Source: a bacterium
GTDB taxonomy: Bacteria > Planctomycetota > UBA1135 > UBA2386
Reading direction: 5' to 3'
DNA length: 52,023 bases
NCBI GenBank assembly: GCA_024743115.1
Contig: JANSXC010000035.1
Location: forward strand, 1-52,023
The notes below the pieces were generated by a model. The model was not told the DNA's origin. It was given only the letters and a program-made list of their open reading frames with translations, and made no database searches. Of this stretch, positions 8,449 through 16,611 are shown in pieces (the first letter of the stretch is position 1; each line of letters begins with the position of its first letter). Position numbers and translations under genes: made by a program.

Positions 8449-9873
8449 TCAGGCGATGAGTTCGGCGACCACTTCACCAGCGACGTCGGTGAGCCGGAAG
8501 TCGCGGCCCTGATGGCGGAACGTAAGCCGTTCGTGGTCGAGCCCGAGCAGGTGCAGCATCGTGGCATGCAGGTCGTGGACGGGAACGGGCCGCTCGACGA
8601 CGTCGAACCCGAAGTCGTCCGTGCGCCCGATCGCCGCGCCGGCCCGGACCCCACCACCCGCGAGCCAGACCGAGAACGCCTTGCCCCAGTGATCACGGCC
8701 GTAGCGGTCGCCGCCCTGCCCGCCCTGGTTCATCGGCGTGCGACCGAACTCGCCGCCCCAAACGACGAGCGTGTCGTGCAACAACCCGCGGCGCTCGAGA
8801 TCGACCAACAACGCCGCCGACGCCCGGTCGACCTCACGGCTCATCGCGGTCAACGTCTTCGGCAGCTGGTAGTGATGGTCCCAACCCTTGTGATAGAGCT
8901 GGATGAACCGCACGCCGCGCTCCGCGAGCCGACGCGCCATCAGACAGTTGTTCGCGAACGAGGACTGCCCGGGTTTCGCGCCGTAGAGCGCGAGTGTCGC
9001 CGGCGATTCCCGAGTCAGGTCGAGCGCCTCGGGCACGCTGGCCTGCATCTCATAGGCGAGTTCTTGGGCCGCCATGCGCGTGCTGCACTCCGGGTCGCCA
9101 CTGCGCGCGCAATGCAGGGCGTGGAGCTCGCGCTGCGTGGCGAGCTGGGCGGCACGCTGCTCACGCGCGATGCCTTCAGGATCGCGCAAGAACAGTACGG
9201 GATCACTGCCACTCCGCAGCTCGATGCCCTGATGTCGCCCGGAGAGAAACGCCGAGCCCCAGAGCCGAGCGTTGAGCGGATTGCTGAACCACCGCCCGCG
9301 CGACACGAGCACCGCAAACGCGGGCAGCTTGCGATTGCTGCTGCCGAGCGCGTGACCGACCCAGGCCCCGAGGCTCGGTCGCCCGGCTGCCGGGTGGCCG
9401 GTCTGCATGAGGTTGAGCGCGGGGTCGTGGTTCAGCTGCTCGGTCTGCATCGAGCGCACGATCGCGATGCGATCGGCAACGGCACCGAGGTTCGGCAGCA
9501 GCTCGGAGAGTTCGTGCCCGCAGTCGCCGTGCCGGCGAAAGCCGAACGGTGCACCCGCCGCGAGCAGCTTGCGGTCGCGGAGCTGGTCGTTGACCGTCAC
9601 GCCTCGGGTCAGGCTCGCGGGCAACGGTCGACCGTCGAACTCGCGCAACACCGGCTTGTCATCGAACAGTTCGAACTGCGACGGCGCGCCGGCCTGGAAC
9701 AGGTAGATCACGCGGCGCGCCCGCGGCGGGAAGTGCGGGCCGGAGCGTTCCACGTTCATCGATCCGCGCGCGGTCGATGCAGCGAGCAGAGCCGCCGCAC
9801 TGCCGCGAAGGAACGATCGCCGCGAAGGAGGCGCGGCGCTGGCGACGCCTGGCGTGGCTGGATCGGTGGGCAT
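8449..9873 (-). CDS. DUF1501 protein, Tat-exported
   Basis: This encodes 474 aa. The ATG at 9873 sits 1 nt after the stop of the DUF1549/DUF1553 gene. It opens a twin-arginine signal (RRSFLRG at 18-24, then Ala-rich hydrophobic), so the protein is probably exported folded. The body shows DUF1501 hallmarks: VIYLFQAGAPSQFELFDDKP, QTEQLNHDPALNLMQTG, VRFIQLYHKGWDHH and LVVWGGEFGRTP, a fold related to sulfatases and alkaline phosphatases. DUF1501 genes almost always follow a PSD1-type gene in planctomycetes. A role in handling sulfated polysaccharides is often proposed but not proven. Confidence 0.9.
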   Translation of the reverse strand: MPTDPATPGVASAAPPSRRSFLRGSAAALLAASTARGSMNVERSGPHFPPRARRVIYLFQAGAPSQFELFDDKPVLREFDGRPLPASLTRGVTVNDQLRDRKLLAAGAPFGFRRHGDCGHELSELLPNLGAVADRIAIVRSMQTEQLNHDPALNLMQTGHPAAGRPSLGAWVGHALGSSNRKLPAFAVLVSRGRWFSNPLNARLWGSAFLSGRHQGIELRSGSDPVLFLRDPEGIAREQRAAQLATQRELHALHCARSGDPECSTRMAAQELAYEMQASVPEALDLTRESPATLALYGAKPGQSSFANNCLMARRLAERGVRFIQLYHKGWDHHYQLPKTLTAMSREVDRASAALLVDLERRGLLHDTLVVWGGEFGRTPMNQGGQGGDRYGRDHWGKAFSVWLAGGGVRAGAAIGRTDDFGFDVVERPVPVHDLHATMLHLLGLDHERLTFRHQGRDFRLTDVAGEVVAELIA

Positions 9874-9874
9874 G

Positions 9875-12793
9875 TCAGGTCCTCGTGATCGTCTCGTGCA
9901 GCGACAGCAGTGAGTTGGCCACGACCATCCACGCGGCCAGCTCCGGTGCGTCGGGTGCGATGTCGGGCCCGTCCTCGGCGCGTTCTTCCCCGAGCAAGAG
10001 CAGGGCTGCGGCCGCCTTTGGGTCCGCGCGATAGTGCGCGCGCTGCGATTGCAGCAACTGCCGGAGCGTCCGGATTTCGGCAGCCTCCGGCGATCGTGCG
10101 ACGCAGCAGCGGAACGCAAAATGTAAGCGTTCGAGGTCATCTCCCGCCGCGACCAGAGTTCGCCTGGCGAGCCCGCGCGCCGCTTCGAGGTGCACGCGAT
10201 CGTTCCACAACACCAACGCCTGCAGCGGCGTGTTCGTGCGCGTCTGGCTGACGGTGCAGACCTCCCGCGCCGAGGCGTCGAACATCACGAACGAGGCGAA
10301 CGGGGCACTGCGCCGGCGCTCGACGTAGAGCCCGCGCCGGTTGCGATCCGCGACCGGGCTCGGCCGATAGCCGAAGCCTTCGCGCGCACTCGCCGCGACC
10401 CCGACTCCGGCGGGCTGCCACGGACGGATGCTCGGGCCGCGCACACGCCGATCGAGCAACCCACCGATCGCGAGCGCGTTGTCGCGCACGAACTCGGCCG
10501 CGAGCGGCAGAGCGTTCGCCCGTGCGAGCCAGCGATTGTCGGGATCACGTCGCAACGCTGCTGCGGACATCCGACTCGTCTGCCGGTAGGTCGCTGTCAT
10601 CACGAGACGCTTGATGAGCGCCTTGACGTCCCACGCCTTCTGCGAGGCGCTGCCATCGACGAACTCACGCGCGAGGAAGTCGAGCAACGCCGGATGGGTC
10701 GGCGGATCGCCGCGCGTCCCGAAGTCGGCGGGTGTGCGCACGAGTCCGCGGCCGAACACGAGCCGCCAGAGTCGATTGACCGTGACGCGGCCGACGAGTG
10801 GATGCCGCGGATCGACGAGCCAGCGCGCGAGCGCGAGCCGATTCGGCGCCGCGTTGCGCGCTCCATCCGGCGACGCGAACGCCGACAGGACCGCGGGCAC
10901 GCCCGGCGCAACCACTTCCCCCGGCGCCGTGAAGTCGCCGCGCAGCAGCAGGTGCGTCGGACGCCGTTCTTCGTTCTCCGCCATCACGGACACCGCCGGC
11001 ACGTCCTCGAGCAGCTCCCGGCGCGCGGCGCGGCGGTCGGCGAGCTCGCGAGCGATCGACGCGGTCGCCGGGTAGACCTGACGCACGAAGTGTTCGTGCA
11101 CCAGGCCCTCGGCCGTAGTCATCGCGAGGTCGCTTCGCACGATCGCCGCGATCTCGGCCGGCGCCAGGACCGTGCCGTAGAGCCGCACCTCGTCGATCGC
11201 ACCCGTGAACGGATCCCCATCGGAACACCCGATGCGCAGCGGCGCCACGCGATCGATCTCGCCGGCAAGCTCGGCGCGGGCCCGAGCGTTCGGCGGCTCG
11301 AGCGCGACCGGCACGCCATCGACGTAGAGGCGGAAGCCCGCCACCCGCTTCGAACCGTCGTAGGACGCGGCAACGTGGTGCCAGCGATGGTTCGGTAGCG
11401 GATCGCGCGCCATCAGGTAGATGCCGTCGCGCGGCGCCCGCGCACTGACGAGTTCGAGGAACGGTCGGCCGTCGTCGAGCCCGAACGTGTAGCCGCGGTT
11501 CTGCCGCGCCTCGTCGACCTTGCCGACGATCGTCCCCGTCGTCGGCGCGCCCTTGTCCTCGCGCCGCACCCACGCGCTGACCGTGAACGCGTCACGAGCA
11601 CCGAAGTCGCCGATTTCGCCGCAGTCGACGAACGCATCCGTGCCCGCCAGCTGCACGGCCTTGCCGCGCACGCCCGCAACCCAGTCCGCTATGCCGACGC
11701 CGCGCAAGCGGGCCTGCGGCGTTTCGCGATCGAGTGCGAAGTACGCGGCCGGCCCGACGGACGCCGACGAGTTCGTCGCCCTCGCGAGTTCGCGCCGCCA
11801 GTCCTGTTCCGCCTCACGGCTCGCCACGACGGCGCGGTCGAGTTCTTCATGCAGGCGATCGATCGCTGCCTGATGATCCAGCAGCGCCGCGCCCTGCTCG
11901 GCGTTCGGCAACCGCAAGAACGGCGGCGCCACCGGCGCATCCCCGACGAGTCCCCGCTCCGGCACGTTGTCGAAGAACGCGTAGAGCCCGTAGTACTCGC
12001 GCTGCGAGATCGGATCGTGCTTGTGATCGTGGCACTCCGCGCAACCGACCGTGAGTCCGAGCCAGATCGCGCCCGTCGTCGCGACCCGATCCGCGACGTA
12101 CCGGTGCCGGTACTCACCGGGCTGCCCGACGCCTTCGACAGCAACCGCATGCTGGCGCAGGAACGCCGTCGCCGTGCGTTGCGCGATCGTCGCCGTCGGC
12201 AGCAGATCGCCCGCGAGCTGCTCGACCGTGAACGCATCGAACGGCTTGTTGCGATCGAACGCATCGATCACCCAGTCGCGCCACCCCCAACCCGGGCGCT
12301 GGGAGTCCTCGAGATAGCCGTTGCTGTCCGCGTAGCGCGCGAGGTCGAGCCAGTGCACCGCCAGCCGTTCCGCACACTGCGGCGACGCGAGCAACCGATC
12401 GACGAGTCGCCCCCACGCTTCCGGACGCGTGTCGTTCACGAACGCCTCGACCGCGGCCGGACTCGGCGGCAACCCGGTCAGATCCAGACTGACGCGCCGG
12501 ATCAGCGTTGCGCGGTCGGCGACCGGCAACGGCTCGAACCCGTGCTCCCGCATCGCGGTCAGGACGAACCGATCGATCGCGTCGCGCGACCAGCCGTCGT
12601 CAGGAACATCCGGAATCGCCGCGCGGATCGGCGCAACGAAGGCCCAGTGTGACGGTTCCGCTCGTGATTCGGGTTCGGCGTGCGACTCCGGCGAGCGAAG
12701 GTCAGCCGCAGACTGTGCCACCCCCGCAGAACCACCGAGGATTCCACCGACAACCCACAGAGCTGCGGCCCGGATTCGCGAAGACGATGCCAT
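9875..12793 (-). CDS. DUF1549 / LamG / DUF1553 protein (PSD1-like)
   Basis: This encodes 972 aa with a signal peptide (residues 1-28, ending GVAQS). DUF1549 covers about 66-280 (RDAIDRFVLTAMREHGFEPL; WLDLARYADSNGYLED). It includes C251-A-E-C254-H255, the CxxCH-like motif usual in this domain. A concanavalin-like LamG insert at about 375-560 (ALDRETPQARLRGVG onward, KGAPTTGTIVGKVDEAR, HHVAASYDGSKRVAGFRLYV) suggests carbohydrate binding. DUF1553 lies at about 650-930 (RLALARWLVDPRHPLVGRVT; TNTPLQALVLWND). The separate N-terminal cytochrome-like domain found in many PSD1 proteins is missing. It is co-transcribed with DUF1501 at a 1-nt spacing and is probably envelope-located. Confidence 0.9.
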   Translation of the reverse strand: MASSSRIRAAALWVVGGILGGSAGVAQSAADLRSPESHAEPESRAEPSHWAFVAPIRAAIPDVPDDGWSRDAIDRFVLTAMREHGFEPLPVADRATLIRRVSLDLTGLPPSPAAVEAFVNDTRPEAWGRLVDRLLASPQCAERLAVHWLDLARYADSNGYLEDSQRPGWGWRDWVIDAFDRNKPFDAFTVEQLAGDLLPTATIAQRTATAFLRQHAVAVEGVGQPGEYRHRYVADRVATTGAIWLGLTVGCAECHDHKHDPISQREYYGLYAFFDNVPERGLVGDAPVAPPFLRLPNAEQGAALLDHQAAIDRLHEELDRAVVASREAEQDWRRELARATNSSASVGPAAYFALDRETPQARLRGVGIADWVAGVRGKAVQLAGTDAFVDCGEIGDFGARDAFTVSAWVRREDKGAPTTGTIVGKVDEARQNRGYTFGLDDGRPFLELVSARAPRDGIYLMARDPLPNHRWHHVAASYDGSKRVAGFRLYVDGVPVALEPPNARARAELAGEIDRVAPLRIGCSDGDPFTGAIDEVRLYGTVLAPAEIAAIVRSDLAMTTAEGLVHEHFVRQVYPATASIARELADRRAARRELLEDVPAVSVMAENEERRPTHLLLRGDFTAPGEVVAPGVPAVLSAFASPDGARNAAPNRLALARWLVDPRHPLVGRVTVNRLWRLVFGRGLVRTPADFGTRGDPPTHPALLDFLAREFVDGSASQKAWDVKALIKRLVMTATYRQTSRMSAAALRRDPDNRWLARANALPLAAEFVRDNALAIGGLLDRRVRGPSIRPWQPAGVGVAASAREGFGYRPSPVADRNRRGLYVERRRSAPFASFVMFDASAREVCTVSQTRTNTPLQALVLWNDRVHLEAARGLARRTLVAAGDDLERLHFAFRCCVARSPEAAEIRTLRQLLQSQRAHYRADPKAAAALLLLGEERAEDGPDIAPDAPELAAWMVVANSLLSLHETITRT

Positions 12794-12888
12794 TCGCCGC
12801 GGCCAGCGAGCGCACCTCCGTTTGCGTTCGGTGATTCCCCGATCTTTTTGCCGAGTTGTCGACCAGCAAGCTAAGGATCGGCCATTCG

Positions 12889-12906
12889 GATGGCCTCGGG
12901 GCCATC
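12889..12906. terminator. hairpin downstream of the nucleotidyltransferase gene
   Basis: GATGGCC (12889-12895) pairs with GGCCATC (12900-12906) around a 4-nt loop, 22 bp past the stop of the leftward gene at 12928. It is a compact 7-bp stem without a T-run. It probably ends that transcript before the DUF1549 gene. Confidence 0.45.
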
Positions 12907-12927
12907 ACCGCCCGTGCGGCCCGCTAC

Positions 12928-13923
12928 CTACCCTTCCACGACACACCGGATCTCGTCGTCCGGCGTGAAGATCGAGCGCACGCGCGCCTTACCCGCGCTG
13001 ACGTTCGCCCCCGGAAACAGCAGGCAGTCGACGAGATCCACATCCGCGCCAACCCGCGCGCCGGGTAGTACGATGCAGTTCTTCAGCCGCGCGCTGTCCG
13101 CGACCTCGGTGGGCTGGCCGATGAGGTTGTCCTGACCGCTGGCCTCGAGCATCTGCAGGTTGAGGTCGAGCAGGTCGGCAGGGTAGCTGACGTTCATGTC
13201 GGCCTTGACGACCTCGGCGGCTTCGACGGGGTAGCCGTCCTCGAGGTAGATCTGAATCGAGTCGGTGATCTCGTACTCGTCGCGCATCGCGGTGCGGGGC
13301 GTGCGGCGGACGCTGTCGAAGAACGTCTGGTCGAACAGGTAGATGCCGCAGCCCTTGAGATCGGTGCGGGGGTGGCGCGGCTTCTCGACGACGCGCTGCA
13401 CGACGTTGTTGGCGTCGGTGAGCACGGCGAAGTTGCGCTTCATGGCTTCGAGATCGGGCTCGCGCTTGCACGCGAGCACGCCGCCGAGCTTGCCGGCGCG
13501 GAAGCGTTCGACCATCGATCCGAGATTCTCCGTGCGAAAGAAGATGTCGCCGAGGAACAGGAAGAACGCGCGATCGACGTGCGGTTCGAGACGGGAGACG
13601 GCGTGCGCGATGCCGAGCGTCTCTTCCTGCTCGACGTAGCTGATCTCGACGCCCCACTCGCTGCCGTCGCCGAGCGCGCGCACGACCTCGTGGCCGAGGT
13701 GACCGATCACGACGACGACGCGGCGGATGCCGAGCCCCGCCATCATCTCGAGCTGGTAGGACATCAGCGGCCGCCCGAGCACGGGCAGGATCGGCTTGGG
13801 CCAATGCTCGCTGAACGGGCGCATGCGCGTGCCCTTGCCGGCCGCGAGCACGACGCCCATGAATTCGCCGTCTGCAGGCATGGCGCCGGTCATGGACGCG
13901 TTCGGATCGGTCGCGGAACTCAC
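12928..13923 (-). CDS. sugar-phosphate nucleotidyltransferase with beta-helix tail
   Basis: This encodes 331 aa. The GTG at 13923 overlaps the upstream lipoprotein stop as GTGA; an ATG ten codons later is an alternative. The Rossmann-type nucleotidyltransferase domain has the signature VVLAAGKGTRMRPF with K43 in PKPILPV (24-48) and the metal-binding LGDIFF with D126. VVEKPRHP and the segment around GCGIYLFDQTFF also fit the family. The last 70 or so residues have left-handed beta-helix hexapeptide character (LKNCIVLPGARVGADVDLVD). It makes an NDP-sugar from a sugar-1-phosphate and NTP; GlmU, RfbA or ManC specificity cannot be told apart here. Confidence 0.85.
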   Translation of the reverse strand: MSSATDPNASMTGAMPADGEFMGVVLAAGKGTRMRPFSEHWPKPILPVLGRPLMSYQLEMMAGLGIRRVVVVIGHLGHEVVRALGDGSEWGVEISYVEQEETLGIAHAVSRLEPHVDRAFFLFLGDIFFRTENLGSMVERFRAGKLGGVLACKREPDLEAMKRNFAVLTDANNVVQRVVEKPRHPRTDLKGCGIYLFDQTFFDSVRRTPRTAMRDEYEITDSIQIYLEDGYPVEAAEVVKADMNVSYPADLLDLNLQMLEASGQDNLIGQPTEVADSARLKNCIVLPGARVGADVDLVDCLLFPGANVSAGKARVRSIFTPDDEIRCVVEG

Positions 13924-16169
13924 CGGGTCAGCGTAGCGGGCAGCAGCGGCGGCACACTCTCGAAGATGTTGCGCACCAGCGAGACGCGGCTCGTGATCAG
14001 GCTCGCGATCAGCAGATCCCGGCGACCGTCGCCGTCGATGTCGGCGAGCGCCGCATCCGACGCGCCGAGCGTGCCCGGGAAGCGCGAGATGTTCGGGAAG
14101 CTGCCCTGACCGTCGCCGACCAGCACGCGGAAGTCGCCGCTCTGTAGCGAGGTCACGAGCACGTCGTCGACGCCGTCGCCGTTGAGGTCGTCGGCGAGCA
14201 ACGCGGTCGGCGTCTGGCCGGCCGGGAAACTCACGCCCGAGAAGCCGTTGGCGCTGCCGAACAGGATCGTGATCGTGCCGTCCGCGCCGTTGCTGACGAC
14301 GAGATCCGCGGTCGAGTCGCGGTCGAAGTCGCCGGTGATGAGGTAGTTCGGCGCCTGACCGACCGGCAGCGCGAGCAGCTGCGTGAAGTTGCCCGACCCG
14401 TCATTCTCCAGGATCGCGATGTCCGAGTTGACGACGCGCGAGACCGCGAGGTCGAGGTTGCCATCACCCGTGAAATCCGCGGCGACGAGGTCGGCGGGCG
14501 CGCCGGCGAGCGAGATCACCTGCTCGTTGCCGAACACGAACGGCGTGGACGTGCCCTGCACGACGTGCACGGTGTTCATGCCGTAATCGCAGACGGCGAT
14601 GTCGAAGAAGCCGTCGCGATCGAAGTCGGCCGCGGTGACGCCGAACGGCGAGCTCGCAGTCGACACCGCCACGGCGAGGCCCGGCAGCACCTCGAAATCG
14701 ATGCCGCTGGCCGCCGTGCGGTTGCGCAGCACCTTGACGCCGCCCGCGACACTGACGAGCAGGTCGAGGCGATCATCGAGGTCGAGATCGACGGTCTCGA
14801 CCTGCAGCACCGTCGAACCGATGTCGATCAGCCGCACCGTCTCGAGCCGGCCAGCCGCGTTGCGCTTCATGAACGCGAGCTGCGTGTTCGTGAAGCCGCC
14901 CACCGCGACTTCGATCTCGCCGTCGCGGTCGAAATCGCCAGCCCCGAGGAACGCGGCCTCGGACAGCATCGCGTCGTAGTTGTAGGCACCGAGCAGGCGG
15001 CCGTTCTGGTCGGCGCGCCAGAGGTTGATGCGATCGCCGAGACCGGACAACGCCATGAGGTCGTTGTTGCCGTCGTTGTCGACGTCGCCGATGAACGGCC
15101 GCAGCGGCAGGCCGGTCGCATCGAGCTGCTCGTAGTCACCGAGGCCGCCGCTCGGCAGCTGCGGCGCGACCACGATGCTCGCAGCACCTTCCTGGCACGC
15201 AACGAGGTCCTGCAGACCGTCGCCCGTGACGTCACCGATCGCACTCAGCGTCGGCGCCGCCGTGAGCTGCACGTCGAACGACGTGTAAGGCGCAGGCGTC
15301 GCACCGCCGCCCGAGAAGTCGATGTCGGTGATGACGACGAGCTTGCCCGCCGTGAACGCCGAGACCGCGATGTCGAGGAAACCATCCGCGTTGAGGTCGC
15401 CGAGCGACGCCGCGCGCGGGCCACCGGGAACGTCCAGTTCGAACACCGGCATGAACTGACCCAGCGTCATCAGGAACACGACGACCCGCGAGTTCAGCGG
15501 ATCCATGATCACGAGGTCCGGCAGACCGTCACGTGAGACATCGCCCACCGTGAGGTTGAACGCCAGTCCACCGTTCGGCAGCATCGGCGAGTTCTGCAGG
15601 CCGAACTGCGCGGAGCCGTCATTGGTGAACACCCGCACCTCGGGTGCGACCTGGCGCGTCACGACGATGTCGAGATCGGTATCCCCATCCGTGTCGGCCA
15701 CGACGACCGCGAGCGCGTGCGTGCCAACCTGCAGTTCGGCGCCGGGCGAGAACGTGCCCGTGCCGTCGTTGAGGTAGACGTTGGCCGTGTTGTTGCCGAT
15801 GCGCACGACGACGAGATCGATGTCCTGGTCGCCGTCGAAATCACCGCCGTCCATCCAGATCGGGCTGCCGTCGATCTGTAGTTCCTGGCCGTCGTCGAAC
15901 GTCGTGCCGTTGCCGATCAGGACCTTGAGCTCTCCGGACAAACCGATCACGGCCATGTCGAGCACGCCATCGCCGTTGAGATCGGCGACGTGATAATCCG
16001 CGTGCTGCCCCGTGCCCGTACTGATCTCGGTCCGCGTCTCGAAGCGCGGCACGCCGGTCCCGGCGTCGGTCACAGGCACCCCCGAATGACGGGCACAGCC
16101 AGTGGCCAGGACGACGAGGGACAGCAGTGACGCTGTCGGGAGCACTCTGGAGAACGTGGGGATAGTCAT
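13920..16169 (-). CDS. FG-GAP/VCBS repeat lipoprotein
   Basis: This encodes 749 aa. The lipoprotein signal ends LATGC (Cys25). The rest is about a dozen repeats of 50-60 aa, each with a calcium-type loop such as DLNGDGVLDMAV, DFDGDQDIDLVV, DVSRDGLPDLVI, DVDNDGNNDLMA or DLNGDGVDDVLV. This is the FG-GAP/VCBS pattern that folds into integrin-alpha-like beta-propellers. With this many repeats it probably forms one or two seven-bladed propellers anchored to a membrane, binding Ca2+ and perhaps polysaccharide or other surface proteins. Its stop overlaps the start of the nucleotidyltransferase gene. Confidence 0.88.
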   Translation of the reverse strand: MTIPTFSRVLPTASLLSLVVLATGCARHSGVPVTDAGTGVPRFETRTEISTGTGQHADYHVADLNGDGVLDMAVIGLSGELKVLIGNGTTFDDGQELQIDGSPIWMDGGDFDGDQDIDLVVVRIGNNTANVYLNDGTGTFSPGAELQVGTHALAVVVADTDGDTDLDIVVTRQVAPEVRVFTNDGSAQFGLQNSPMLPNGGLAFNLTVGDVSRDGLPDLVIMDPLNSRVVVFLMTLGQFMPVFELDVPGGPRAASLGDLNADGFLDIAVSAFTAGKLVVITDIDFSGGGATPAPYTSFDVQLTAAPTLSAIGDVTGDGLQDLVACQEGAASIVVAPQLPSGGLGDYEQLDATGLPLRPFIGDVDNDGNNDLMALSGLGDRINLWRADQNGRLLGAYNYDAMLSEAAFLGAGDFDRDGEIEVAVGGFTNTQLAFMKRNAAGRLETVRLIDIGSTVLQVETVDLDLDDRLDLLVSVAGGVKVLRNRTAASGIDFEVLPGLAVAVSTASSPFGVTAADFDRDGFFDIAVCDYGMNTVHVVQGTSTPFVFGNEQVISLAGAPADLVAADFTGDGNLDLAVSRVVNSDIAILENDGSGNFTQLLALPVGQAPNYLITGDFDRDSTADLVVSNGADGTITILFGSANGFSGVSFPAGQTPTALLADDLNGDGVDDVLVTSLQSGDFRVLVGDGQGSFPNISRFPGTLGASDAALADIDGDGRRDLLIASLITSRVSLVRNIFESVPPLLPATLTR

Positions 16170-16611
16170 TGGGGAGAGGATGTTCGGCCCGGGGGAAATC
16201 GAACCGACAACAGCCTAGCACTGTGCAACCGGCCCCGCCGCCCAATGTTGCGCGTTCTCCGGAAGGTCCGATACCAACCCGGCTTCGGTCATGTCGCGAG
16301 ACGAGACTCTGCGGCAAACCGCATGCGGCAGGACTGCGTCCGGCCGCAAACGAGTTGCGCCGGATCCGGGGCCTCGACCCTCAGCGCGGATTTTGCATCC
16401 GGTTCGAGGTGCCGGATCAAGGGCTCATGCCGCGGACTGCCGGCGTTCGCGTCGGCGCCGCAGTTCCCGACGAGACCGCCCAAGAGAATCCGAAACCACC
16501 ATCGCCGCTGACCCTAGCAGTCCGTGGACCACTCCCGAGTTGTTCCACGTCCGGCCCTCGCGCCCCGACCACCCTCGCCAGCGGTCGACCGCCTCGGCCC
16601 TCGTACCTCGC
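16170..16611. promoter_or_regulatory. 442-bp divergent intergenic region with palindromes
   Basis: This gap separates the leftward lipoprotein gene from the rightward sigma-fusion gene and must hold promoters for both. It contains a perfect palindrome CCGGATCCGG (16360-16369). A hairpin follows with arms ATCCGG (16397-16402) and CCGGAT (16412-16417), so the half-site ATCCGG or its complement recurs within 60 bp. TGCGGCA is also repeated near 16310-16330. I see no convincing -35/-10 pair and no RNA gene. A regulator binding site is an inference. Confidence 0.3.
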
